Made by a program: the position numbers and the translations under genes. Of a DNA stretch of 5,916 bases, positions 1 through 5,439 are shown one piece after another. The stretch is from JALZAA01 sp035316025 (lineage in GTDB: Bacteria; Actinomycetota; Acidimicrobiia; IMCC26256; JACDBD01). The stretch covers positions 1 through 5,916 of the forward strand of contig DATFXL010000067.1 of NCBI GenBank assembly GCA_035316025.1, given 5' to 3'. Numbering within the stretch: the first letter of the stretch is position 1; each line of letters starts with the position of its first letter. The notes under the pieces are model-generated. The model was not told where the DNA came from and made no database searches. It was given only the letters and a program-made list of their open reading frames with translations.

Positions 1-121
1 GGTGGAGACCCGGGCCTCCGAGAGGGACCGTACGCTCCCCGTCAAGCCCGATGATGCTAATCAGCTTGCGGAGGATGCCACCGAAGCCGCGCCTGCTGGT
101 CCCGCCAATTGGTGAGTTCAC
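1..121 (-). CDS. Possible start of an unidentified protein, cut by window edge
   Basis: I do not recognise this protein. A GTG at 119-121 opens a frame with no stop for 40 codons to the window edge. It begins V-N-S-P-I-G-G-T and contains the stretch GFGGILRKLISIIGLDGERT followed by VPLGGPG. Codon third positions are mostly G or C, as expected of a real gene at this GC content. An AGGG lies seven bases before the GTG and could serve as a weak ribosome binding site. The frame overlaps the end of the neighbouring minus-strand frame (57-317) by 65 bases, which is much for two genuine genes, so one of the two may be spurious or a frameshift may join them. The product could belong to a mobile element, since a recombinase remnant lies 1 kb away, but that is inference. 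Confidence 0.3.
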   Translation of the reverse strand, partial: MNSPIGGTSRRGFGGILRKLISIIGLDGERTVPLGGPGLH

Positions 122-317
122 GGTGGAGCCCTGCTCCGACATGACAGAAGCCGCCAACGATCGAGAGCACGCGGTATTCCTGATCGCCGATCTTGACAAC
201 AGCACCGACCGCAGGGGCCACCGGGAGGGTGAGGCGTCCCAGCCGCATTTGCTGCACGAAGATCCCATCGGGTCCGTAGGGTCCGGCTTCGCGCCACACA
301 ACCCCGGTCCAGGCCAC
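57..317 (-). CDS. Small hypothetical protein, 86 aa
   Basis: I do not recognise this family. The frame starts at a GTG (315-317) and ends at TAG (57-59). It reads like a soluble protein: an early Trp-rich part (AWTGVVWREAGPYGPDGIF), a beta-rich middle (LTLPVAPAVGAVVKIGDQEY, then RVLSIVGG) and a charged Trp/Arg-rich tail. There is no signal peptide or membrane segment. The middle resembles the small beta-barrel adaptor or tail proteins found in phages, but this is only an impression. A minus-strand TAGGGT (326-331) sits eight bases before the GTG and could be a -10 for a leaderless transcript. The same frame stays open far upstream to 1232, but that extension has low-complexity Arg/Ser/Pro composition and crosses the cold-shock gene antisense, so I do not accept it. 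Confidence 0.35.
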   Translation of the reverse strand: MAWTGVVWREAGPYGPDGIFVQQMRLGRLTLPVAPAVGAVVKIGDQEYRVLSIVGGFCHVGAGLHRELTNWRDQQARLRWHPPQAD

Positions 318-672
318 GAGCCGAAACCCTACGTGAGAACGTTCCCCACCCCAATGGAGGAACGAAGGCCGCTCCCCCGTGGCGTGGTGAAAGGGAGGCG
401 ACACCGCCCTGCCCGCCGGCAAGCCGCCGGGACTCTTCGTTTGGGGTACGGGTAGTCCGCAAAGGGTCCGCGGAATGTGCGCAAACCGCCAGCGCGAAAG
501 GGTGGGGCGCGAAGAAGGAACGCGGCGAGCGGCTCGAAGGCATGTAACGATCGTGCCCAGATGAGACTGACGCTCCGACACTGCTAGCCCCGAAGCCAAT
601 TGCGCTCGCGTGGCGGCTCGCAGCAACGCGGAAGGCGAGAGACCCGGTCGTATTGCGTCTCCCGCCTCCCGC

Positions 673-718
673 TCCTCCCTGGGAGGGTCCAGGCTGAGGG
701 AGGAGTCCTCCCTGGGAG
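673..718. repeat. Duplicated 13-mer with nested palindromes in cold-shock leader
   Basis: TCCTCCCTGGGAG occurs exactly at 673-685 and 706-718, 33 bases apart. The first copy contains CCTCCC-T-GGGAGG (674-686), a perfect 6+1+6 palindrome. Between the copies lies GGGAGGA-G-TCCTCCC (698-712), a perfect 7+1+7 inverted repeat. The segments can pair with each other in alternative ways. CCTCC in either copy is complementary to the GGAGG ribosome binding site of the cold-shock gene at 856-860. A role as a repressor operator or as a temperature-responsive leader is inference. Confidence 0.5.
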
Positions 719-792
719 CACCTTCAAGTGTCGCGCGGTGGTCAAGCGGCCACGCAAGGTGTCCTCTGCGGTCCTTCCCCGGGCTCGAACCA

Positions 793-815
793 GAGCGTAC
801 GCTCGCGTACCGAGC
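793..815. repeat. Palindrome GAGCGTACGCTC with overlapping hairpin
   Basis: GAGCGTACGCTC at 793-804 is a perfect 12-base palindrome. It overlaps a five-pair hairpin, GCTCG (801-805) with CGAGC (811-815) around the loop CGTAC. It lies 52-74 bases upstream of the cold-shock start codon. It could be an operator or a leader structure; no specific regulator can be named. Confidence 0.35.
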
Positions 816-855
816 ACGGCGTTCAGCGGCGAGCGCAGTGAGCAGCCGACTGAGC

Positions 856-860
856 GGAGG
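856..860 (+). promoter_or_regulatory. Ribosome binding site of the cold-shock gene
   Basis: GGAGG is followed by a six-base spacer and ATG at 867. This strong consensus Shine-Dalgarno sequence decides the start. The upstream in-frame extension, open back to at least 600, is therefore not used. It contrasts with nth, mshD and the eis-like gene, which have none. Confidence 0.85.
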
Positions 861-866
861 GGCGCC

Positions 867-1070
867 ATGACAACAACAGGAACAGTGAAGTGGTTCAACG
901 CGGAGAAGGGTTACGGCTTCATCGCCCGCGAAGGCGCTGAGGACGTATTCGTCCACTACTCGGCCATCCAGATGGACGGCTACCGCACCCTCGACGAGGG
1001 CCAGCTCGTCGAGTTCGAGATCGGGCCGGGCAAGAAGGGCGAGGAAGCCCAGAACGTTCACGCCATCTGA
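867..1070 (+). CDS. Cold-shock protein, CspA family
   Basis: A 67-residue single cold-shock domain (OB-fold) protein, the usual length for bacterial CspA-type proteins. The family binds single-stranded RNA and DNA in the cytoplasm and melts RNA secondary structure after temperature downshift or in growth transitions. Visible landmarks are the N-terminal GTVKWFNAEKGYGFI (residues 5-19), with the RNP1-type motif KGYGFI at 14-19, and RNP2-type VFVHYSAI at 27-34. The tail EAQNVHAI is typical of actinobacterial members. Key aromatic residues for nucleic-acid stacking (W9, F10, F18, F28, H30) are all in place. The start is fixed by a strong GGAGG six bases upstream. It appears to be a single-gene unit with a long palindrome-rich upstream region. 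A degraded recombinase tail follows about 50 bases downstream. No clear terminator with a T-run is seen after the stop. Confidence 0.97.
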   Translation: MTTTGTVKWFNAEKGYGFIAREGAEDVFVHYSAIQMDGYRTLDEGQLVEFEIGPGKKGEEAQNVHAI

Positions 1071-1120
1071 CCGCGCTAAGCACGGTCGATCTGGGCGACA
1101 GTTCGCGGGTGGGGTGCGGC

Positions 1121-1344
1121 AGGGAGAACGGGATGCACGCCCTACGGCACTTCTTCGCCAGCGTGCAGCTGGAGGCCGGCACGAGCATCCGGGCGCTAGC
1201 TGATACCTCGGCCATGACGACCCTGGATTCACGCTGAGGATCTACACACACCTCATGCCAGCCTCAGAGGAGCGGGCGCGCTCCGCCATGGAAGCCGCTT
1301 TCGGCAATCTCGCGGACTATTCGCGGACCGTCGCCGCGGATTGA
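1121..1344 (+). pseudogene. Frameshifted C-terminal remnant of a tyrosine recombinase (phage-type integrase)
   Basis: Read across one lost base, this encodes the catalytic C-terminus of a tyrosine site-specific recombinase. In one frame, RENGMHALRHFFASVQLEAG (from 1121) and TSIRALAD give the box-II motif with catalytic Arg (codon 1145-1147). Near 1203 one base is missing. In the next frame, from 1204, it resumes as YLGHDDPGFTLRIYTHLMPA, with the conserved His (1213-1215) and the nucleophilic Tyr (1243-1245), ending at TGA 1342-1344. Without correction the first frame stops at 1235-1237. The N-terminal DNA-binding half and the first catalytic Arg are absent; upstream is the cold-shock gene. 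It is thus truncated and frameshifted and should be inactive. The LRHFFASVxLEAGxSIxALxxYLGHxDPGFTLRxYTHLMP pattern is typical of actinobacterial integrases of integrative elements and prophages. A sequencing error could explain the frameshift but not the missing 5' part. Confidence 0.87.
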
Positions 1345-1375
1345 GCACGTTTTCCCACGTCAGAGTTCCTTCGGC

Positions 1376-2560
1376 TCAGTAGTTGTCGAACAGGTAGGGA
1401 CGGGGTCCGGCGAAGACGGCATCCAGGTCCGCGAGCTCCAGCCGGCCGGCGTGGTGCACGAGTCCCGCCGCCGCCAGCTCGGGCGCCGTTGCCCATCCCG
1501 TGTAGAGCGACGCCAGCGCATTCACCGAGAGATGCACGTCACCGGTACCGCCCGGGCTCAGCTTGCCCTCGCCGCCCTCGACCCGGAGCACGAACCGCCC
1601 GTCGTTCCACGGCGCCATGCGGTCGGCGAGCTGCAGGTGCAACTCGGCTCGCACGCTGGACGGATACCCCCGGGCGGCGACCGCCCCGGCGGCGTCGACG
1701 ATGCGGGTCATCCAGTGGTTCGCACCCACGAGCTCGACGACCTGCTCGGCCAGGAGGAGGGTGAGCACGTCGAGCGGCAGTGCGAGCACTGTGATCGTCT
1801 CGACTTGGGCGACGTGCGACCCGAGGTGGCGCCACAAGGTCACGGCGGCGCGGGCGTCGGCGGTCACGAGCTCGTGCACGGTGATGCCGAAGCCCCACTG
1901 CCGCCTCGTCTGATGCTGGTCGTACACGACGTACCCGTTGATGCGGTCGTCGGCTTCGTAGACGTACAGGTACCGTTGCGGACCGTCGAACGTGAGCAGG
2001 TCGACCCGCCAGCGCGTGCCGGTGCGGTCGATCGCGCCGTTGATGGACGGCGCCACGCGCTCGTAGCACTCGCGAACGCCGTCGAGGTCGTCACGGCGAC
2101 CCGGGCGCAGACATTCCTGCTCACCTGGCGGCAGACCCGCCAGCGAGGCGGTCGGGACACGTCGCACCGCGTACTCGCCGCCGATCTCCCAGCCGAGGCC
2201 GCGGTAGAAGCGAGTCGTCGCCGGATGCAGCGTGCTCACCACCAAGCCTTGTTCGTGCATCCGCTCGACGGCGAGCGCTAGGAGGCGCGGGGCGATCCCG
2301 CGGCCGCGGTGGTCGGGGCGGACGGCAACCGAAGCGACCGCCCCCATCGGTACCGAGCGACCACCGAAGAACTGCCCGACCGGCATGACTTCGGTGGTGG
2401 CGACCAGGTCCTCGCCCACCCACGCCGCGAGAAAGTCGTCCATGCGCTTCGACGCGAGCCACGGTTCCCGGCGTTCGGCGCGGGTGGCGAAGGCCTCTCT
2501 GCCCACGGCGAAGACAGCCTCGGCCTCGTGTGGCTGCGGGGCGCGGAACTCGACGTCCAC
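1376..2560 (-). CDS. Eis-like N-acetyltransferase (GNAT + SCP2-like domain)
   Basis: A 394-residue protein with the architecture of the Eis family (about 400 aa): N-terminal GNAT fold (about 1-140), second GNAT-like region (about 150-285) and C-terminal SCP2/sterol-carrier-like domain (about 290-394). Such enzymes transfer acetyl from acetyl-CoA to amines; mycobacterial Eis acetylates aminoglycosides and proteins. Visible here are the acetyl-CoA loop VRPDHRGRGIAPRLL (80-94, with RGRGIA) and FYRGLGWE (118-125), whose Tyr119 corresponds to the family's proposed general acid. The C-terminus is FDNY, and Eis uses its terminal carboxylate in catalysis, so an intact end matters. The physiological substrate cannot be read from sequence. 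The start is GTG 2558-2560, giving MDVEFRAP; there is no Shine-Dalgarno, but TAGCAT lies seven bases upstream, which suggests a leaderless transcript. It follows the LysM gene by 44 bases on the same strand. No truncation is seen. Confidence 0.9.
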   Translation of the reverse strand: MDVEFRAPQPHEAEAVFAVGREAFATRAERREPWLASKRMDDFLAAWVGEDLVATTEVMPVGQFFGGRSVPMGAVASVAVRPDHRGRGIAPRLLALAVERMHEQGLVVSTLHPATTRFYRGLGWEIGGEYAVRRVPTASLAGLPPGEQECLRPGRRDDLDGVRECYERVAPSINGAIDRTGTRWRVDLLTFDGPQRYLYVYEADDRINGYVVYDQHQTRRQWGFGITVHELVTADARAAVTLWRHLGSHVAQVETITVLALPLDVLTLLLAEQVVELVGANHWMTRIVDAAGAVAARGYPSSVRAELHLQLADRMAPWNDGRFVLRVEGGEGKLSPGGTGDVHLSVNALASLYTGWATAPELAAAGLVHHAGRLELADLDAVFAGPRPYLFDNY

Positions 2561-2567
2561 GCCGCCG

Positions 2568-2594
2568 ATGCTAAGCGGCGTGCGGTCGGCTCAA
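2568..2594 (-). promoter_or_regulatory. Probable leaderless promoter of the eis-like gene
   Basis: On the minus strand TAGCAT (2573 to 2568) matches the actinobacterial -10 TANNNT. It is separated by seven bases from the GTG start at 2560, so transcription would begin at or next to the start codon. A TTGAGC (2594 to 2589) lies 15 bases further upstream; this is short for a -35 spacing, so that part is weak. No Shine-Dalgarno precedes the GTG, which fits leaderless translation. Confidence 0.45.
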
Positions 2595-2604
2595 CGGGTT
2601 GGCG

Positions 2605-3204
2605 CTACCCGAGGAGGCGGTACTCGCCGCGCAGAGACGTGCCCCGATCGCCCGCCGCCAGGACCGCGTAGGTGCCGGGATCGTCGCCCGCGCTGATGTA
2701 GGTCGCCGTCACCACTCCCTCGTTCGACGCCGTGTGCGGCGATCCCGTAAAGACCCGACCGCTCGGCGCCGTGACCTGGAACGTGACCGCCTCGCCGACC
2801 TTTGCACCCGTCACCGTGAACGTGAACGTGTTGCCGGAGATCCCGTCCGGCGGAGCGACCGCGAGTCCTGCGGGTGGCGGCGGTGGGATCTGCAGGACCT
2901 GGCCTGCGGTCAGATGGGCCTCGCTGTCCAGTTGATTGGCCGCGGCGAGCTTCTGACTCGACATCCCGAAGAACCGCGCCACGGAGGTCAGCGTGTCCCC
3001 CCGCTTCACTTGATAGGGCGTCGACGCAGGAGCCGGAGCCGTCGGCGCGACCGTCGTGGCAGTGGGCCTGCTGGCGGGCGTGCGGTTCGCGCGGTCGCCG
3101 CTTGCGGTGCCGCAGGCGACGAGGAGGACCAGCCCGGACGCGGCCACGACACGCGGCCATGCCCGTTGCCTGCCCCACAGCCACGGTGCTCGGGCTGATT
3201 TCAT
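2605..3204 (-). CDS. LysM-domain lipoprotein with C-terminal beta-rich domain
   Basis: A 199-residue secreted protein. The N-terminus has basic residues and a hydrophobic segment (about 17-30) ending in a lipobox LVAC, with Cys31 the predicted lipidated residue, so it should be anchored to the outer face of the membrane. A Thr/Pro/Ala-rich linker (about 40-62) follows. Next comes one LysM domain (about 64-107: YQVKRGDTLTSVARFFGMSS, then LAAANQLD and LTAGQVLQIP), which binds peptidoglycan or chitin-like glycans. After a proline run, the C-terminal part (about 118-197) is Gly/Thr/Val-rich and looks like an Ig-like or beta-sandwich domain; I see no catalytic motif. The start ATG 3202-3204 is preferred over an upstream in-frame ATG at 3271-3273 because it begins the signal peptide; AAGAGAAG lies upstream as a weak ribosome binding site. 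It sits between nth and the eis-like gene on the same strand. The function beyond wall binding is unknown. Confidence 0.87.
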   Translation of the reverse strand: MKSARAPWLWGRQRAWPRVVAASGLVLLVACGTASGDRANRTPASRPTATTVAPTAPAPASTPYQVKRGDTLTSVARFFGMSSQKLAAANQLDSEAHLTAGQVLQIPPPPPAGLAVAPPDGISGNTFTFTVTGAKVGEAVTFQVTAPSGRVFTGSPHTASNEGVVTATYISAGDDPGTYAVLAAGDRGTSLRGEYRLLG

Positions 3205-3244
3205 GTTCGCGCTTCTCTTGCCTTGCTCCCCCGCCCTCGACGAC

Positions 3245-3273
3245 GACGTACGCCGACAGAATGCCCCATTCAA
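3245..3273 (-). promoter_or_regulatory. Possible promoter of the LysM lipoprotein gene
   Basis: On the minus strand TTGAAT (3273 to 3268) and TACGTC (3250 to 3245) are separated by 17 bases, the ideal sigma-70-type spacing. The -35 is good and the -10 is poor at its last base. It would give a leader of roughly 35 bases before ATG 3204. The 123-base nth-to-LysM gap is long enough for a separate promoter, but co-transcription with nth is equally possible. Confidence 0.25.
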
Positions 3274-3327
3274 GCTTGTTTGACCAGGCAGGTGGGTGAT
3301 TTCCCCGGTCGCGGGTGTCTGGACTGT

Positions 3328-3981
3328 TCAGACCCTGAACGCGGAGGGGCAGATGTCGTTGAGGACGCACACGTCGCACTGCGGTTTGCGGGCCTTACAG
3401 ACGCGCCGTCCGTGGAGGATGAGCCGTAACGACAAGGCGCCCCGCTCCTCGGGCTCCACGATGCCGTTCAGGTCGAGCTCGATCTTGACGGGGTCGGTCT
3501 CGTTCGTGAGCTTGAGCCGGCGCACCAATCGCATGACGTGCGTGTCGACGGGCAGACCGGGCAACCCGAAGGCGACGGACCGCACGACGTTGCCGGTCTT
3601 GCGCCCGACTCCCGGAAGCGAGTCGAGATCGTCGAGGTCCGGGGGCACCTCGCCACCAAATCGCTCCTCGAGAGCGCGTCCCATCCCGATCAGGCTCTTC
3701 GTCTTGGAGCGAAAGAACCCGGAAGCGTGAATGACTTCCTCGACCTCGTCCGGGTTGGCGCGCGCGAGGTCGACCGGCGTCGGGTAGCGCTTGAAGAAGG
3801 CCGGCGTGATCTTGTTCACGGTCTCGTCGGTCGACTGCGCCGAGAGGATCGTTGCGACCAGTAGTTGGTACGGGTTCTCGTGATTCAGCGCGCAGAGCTC
3901 CTTGGCGTTGCCCGGATACTCCTCGGCGAGGCGCCTCACCACCTCTGCCGCGCGCTGCTTCGCCCCTCGTGGCCGCGCCAC
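3328..3981 (-). CDS. nth: Endonuclease III (DNA glycosylase/AP lyase)
   Basis: A 217-residue endonuclease III, close to the E. coli enzyme (211 aa). It excises oxidised pyrimidines from DNA and cleaves the abasic site by beta-elimination in base-excision repair. The helix-hairpin-helix is LPGVGRKTGNVV (122-133), with the Schiff-base Lys128. The catalytic Asp is D146 in PVDTHVMRLVRRL. Four cysteines at 195, 202, 205 and 211 have exact C-X6-C-X2-C-X5-C spacing, so a [4Fe-4S] cluster should be present. The N-terminal LLVATILSAQSTDETVN is also family-typical. The frame is open far upstream through mshD, but that part is antisense. I place the start at GTG 3979-3981 (VARPRGAKQRAAEVV) because protein similarity begins there and a TACGTT -10 lies six bases before it; there is no Shine-Dalgarno. 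It is divergent from mshD across 39 bases and may lead an operon with the LysM and eis-like genes. Confidence 0.97.
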   Translation of the reverse strand: MARPRGAKQRAAEVVRRLAEEYPGNAKELCALNHENPYQLLVATILSAQSTDETVNKITPAFFKRYPTPVDLARANPDEVEEVIHASGFFRSKTKSLIGMGRALEERFGGEVPPDLDDLDSLPGVGRKTGNVVRSVAFGLPGLPVDTHVMRLVRRLKLTNETDPVKIELDLNGIVEPEERGALSLRLILHGRRVCKARKPQCDVCVLNDICPSAFRV

Positions 3982-3987
3982 AGGCCG

Positions 3988-3993
3988 AACGTA
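3988..3993 (-). promoter_or_regulatory. Probable -10 element of leaderless nth transcript
   Basis: The minus-strand hexamer TACGTT (TANNNT class) is followed by six bases and then the nth GTG at 3981. Transcription would start at or next to the start codon. No Shine-Dalgarno occurs. No good -35 is visible, as is common in actinobacterial promoters. Confidence 0.45.
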
Positions 3994-4007
3994 TCGCGGG
4001 CCACAAC

Positions 4008-4013
4008 TACGCT
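4008..4013 (+). promoter_or_regulatory. Probable -10 element of leaderless mshD transcript
   Basis: TACGCT (TANNNT class) is followed by seven bases and then GTG at 4021, so the mRNA would begin at or near the codon. The absence of any Shine-Dalgarno supports this. It lies only 14 bases from the opposite-strand -10 of nth (3988-3993), so the two RNA polymerase footprints must overlap. Confidence 0.45.
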
Positions 4014-4020
4014 CGTCGTG

Positions 4021-4950
4021 GTGATCAAGACGCGTCTCTTGCAGCCGGTGACACCAGCCGATCTCGTCACGCTCACCCGCTTGAACGACGACGCCGAGGC
4101 CATCGACGGCCATCCCTCCCTCGGTGACGCCGTCTGGCGCGACCTCGACCGCCCGCTCGAGCCGGCGTCGGCCGGTGTCGTCGCGGTCGACGATGGTCGG
4201 GCGGTCGGCTTCGCCTACGTGCACCGGAGCGACAACGTCACGCCGGTGCATTGGGATCTTGGCTTCGTCGTCCACCCCGACGCGCGGGAGGACGCGAAGG
4301 TCGCCGTCGCTCTGCTCGACCGGGCGGTCGAGCACACAGCCGGTCACGGGGGCGGCCTCGTCGTGCTCTGGATCTTCGAGCCCGACGAGCGCGACGACGA
4401 GGTTGCGACGCGCGCCGGATTCCGCCGCCAGCGCGACTTGCTGCAGATGCGGGTCGCACTCCCCCTCGGTGAGAGCACCGCGTGGCCGCCCGGCGTGGAG
4501 GTACGACCCTTCGTACCCGGGGAAGACAACGGCGCCTGGCTCAACGTGAACAACCGCGCGTTCGCGGGTCACCCGGAACAGGGCGGCTGGGTGGAGGCGA
4601 CGCTCGCGCGGCGCCTGTCCGAGCCGTGGTTCGACCCGAAGGGCTTCCTGCTCGCGTTCGATACCGACGGCCTGGCCGGGTTCTGCTGGACCAAGATCCA
4701 CCCGGCAACCGACGGCGATCCCGAGTTGGGCGAGATCTTCGTGATCGGCGTCGACCCGTCCCGGTCGGGCGCCGGACTGGGCCGGGCACTCGTCGTCGCC
4801 GGCCTGGCCTCCCTGGCCGAGCGGGGCGTCCGGACCGGCATGCTGTTCGTGGACGGCGACAACGAAGCGGCGCTGCGCCTCTACGAGTCACTCGGCTTCA
4901 CGACCCACCGCCGAGACCGGGCCTACGAGCGCGAGGTCGCATCACGCTGA
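4021..4950 (+). CDS. mshD: Mycothiol synthase (mycothiol acetyltransferase)
   Basis: A 309-residue protein with two tandem GNAT domains, the architecture and length of MshD (about 300-315 aa). It acetylates the cysteinyl amine of Cys-GlcN-Ins with acetyl-CoA, the last step of mycothiol synthesis in the cytoplasm; mycothiol is the main low-molecular-weight thiol of actinobacteria. The C-terminal, catalytic domain carries family signatures: FAGHPEQGGW (181-190), EPWFDPKGFL (201-210), FCWTKIHP (221-228), the acetyl-CoA loop GVDPSRSGAGLGRAL (243-257) and FVDGDNEAALRLYESLGF (276-293). The N-terminal domain (about 1-150) has a degenerate acetyl-CoA loop (VHPDAREDAK, no GxG/A), consistent with its non-catalytic role in the family. 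I chose GTG 4021 over GTG 4018 or the longer open frame from 3865, which is antisense to nth; TACGCT lies seven bases upstream and there is no Shine-Dalgarno. It is divergent from nth and is followed 40 bases later by a membrane-protein gene. Confidence 0.93.
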   Translation: MIKTRLLQPVTPADLVTLTRLNDDAEAIDGHPSLGDAVWRDLDRPLEPASAGVVAVDDGRAVGFAYVHRSDNVTPVHWDLGFVVHPDAREDAKVAVALLDRAVEHTAGHGGGLVVLWIFEPDERDDEVATRAGFRRQRDLLQMRVALPLGESTAWPPGVEVRPFVPGEDNGAWLNVNNRAFAGHPEQGGWVEATLARRLSEPWFDPKGFLLAFDTDGLAGFCWTKIHPATDGDPELGEIFVIGVDPSRSGAGLGRALVVAGLASLAERGVRTGMLFVDGDNEAALRLYESLGFTTHRRDRAYEREVASR

Positions 4951-4990
4951 CGGTGGGTGTCTGCCGGCCCGGCCCACACGACGCTTCACC

Positions 4991-5368
4991 GTGAGCCAGA
5001 ATGGGGCGGTGAACGACCGGAAGTTCCTGAACCAGGCGCAGCCCCAGACCCTCGTCCTGGCGACCCTGCTCCTTTACATCAACGCCGCCTTCGGCCTGCT
5101 GTTCGGCATCGTGGCCACGAGCCCTCTCCTCGGACTGGCAACGATCATCGGCCTCGCGATCGGCGGCTTTGGCATCGCCAACGAGTGGAAGTGGGCGTAC
5201 GCGGTCGCAGTCCTCGCCGCCATCCTCCAGCTGATCATGCTCGTGGTCGTGTTCGGCTCCGATGTGATCGACTTCCCGGTCATCATCACGCTGCTCTTCG
5301 ACGGCGCCCTCGTCGGGCTGCTGCTGCATCCCGAGAGTCGGTCCTATCAACGCATCTGGTTCAAGTAG
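4991..5368 (+). CDS. Small four-helix integral membrane protein, unknown function
   Basis: A 125-residue hydrophobic protein. A polar N-terminus (1-19) is followed by four predicted membrane helices at about 20-42 (LVLATLLLYINAAFGLLFGI), 46-63, 68-88 (AYAVAVLAAILQLIMLVVVF) and 93-112. A short basic/aromatic tail follows, PESRSYQRIWFK. The tail and topology recall small uncharacterised membrane proteins common in actinobacteria, but no function can be given. The start is uncertain: GTG 4991 (MSQNGAVNDR) gives the full length, while GTG 5009 (VNDRKFLNQ) would remove six residues; neither has a strong ribosome binding site. It lies 40 bases after mshD on the same strand, so co-transcription is likely. 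Hairpins follow its stop and may end the unit. Confidence 0.8.
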   Translation: MSQNGAVNDRKFLNQAQPQTLVLATLLLYINAAFGLLFGIVATSPLLGLATIIGLAIGGFGIANEWKWAYAVAVLAAILQLIMLVVVFGSDVIDFPVIITLLFDGALVGLLLHPESRSYQRIWFK

Positions 5369-5385
5369 ACGTTACAACCGAGATC

Positions 5386-5398
5386 GGCGGGACCCGCC
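5386..5398 (+). other. Short GC hairpin after the membrane-protein gene
   Basis: GGCGG (5386-5390) and CCGCC (5394-5398) form five GC pairs around a three-base loop, 17 bases after the stop at 5368. There is no T-run, so it would be at best a U-less terminator or an mRNA-stabilising stem. Confidence 0.35.
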
Positions 5399-5439
5399 CG
5401 TAGCCCTTATCCCGTAAGCGCTCCCGGTCCCGACAGGTC

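Larger units (their letters stand above)
318..866. other. Gene-poor region with palindromes upstream of the cold-shock gene
   Basis: No convincing gene is present on either strand. Open frames exist, but their translations are Arg/Ser/Pro-rich without recognisable motifs, as expected by chance at high GC. The part from about 550 onward is probably the promoter and leader of the cold-shock gene. It holds a duplicated 13-mer, several GGGAGG/CCTCCC palindromes and a 12-base palindrome at 793-804. Around 455-575 on the minus strand there is faint similarity to a tyrosine-recombinase tail, reported separately as a low-confidence observation. Confidence 0.6.

Noticed and set aside
763..800. tRNA-like T-loop (GGTTCGAGCC) on the minus strand
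   Set aside because: A weak T-arm can be drawn, but no matching acceptor 5' strand, D-arm or anticodon arm exists at the right distances.
600..866. N-terminal extension of the cold-shock protein by about 89 codons in the same open frame
   Set aside because: The strong GGAGG with ideal spacing and the canonical MTTTGTVKWFN start decide for ATG 867. The extension is Arg/Ser-rich with no motif and lies over palindromes.
1451..2281. Long plus-strand open frame opposite the eis-like gene
   Set aside because: It is a shadow of the real gene: Arg/Gly/Val/His-rich with no motif, while the minus strand has clear GNAT signatures.
3317..3333. Inverted repeat GTCTG...CAGAC over the nth stop codon as a terminator
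   Set aside because: Only five pairs, it includes the stop codon, and no T-run follows in the nth direction.
3982..4701. Long upstream extension of nth on the minus strand
   Set aside because: It is antisense to mshD, has no endonuclease similarity, and open shadow frames are common at this GC content.
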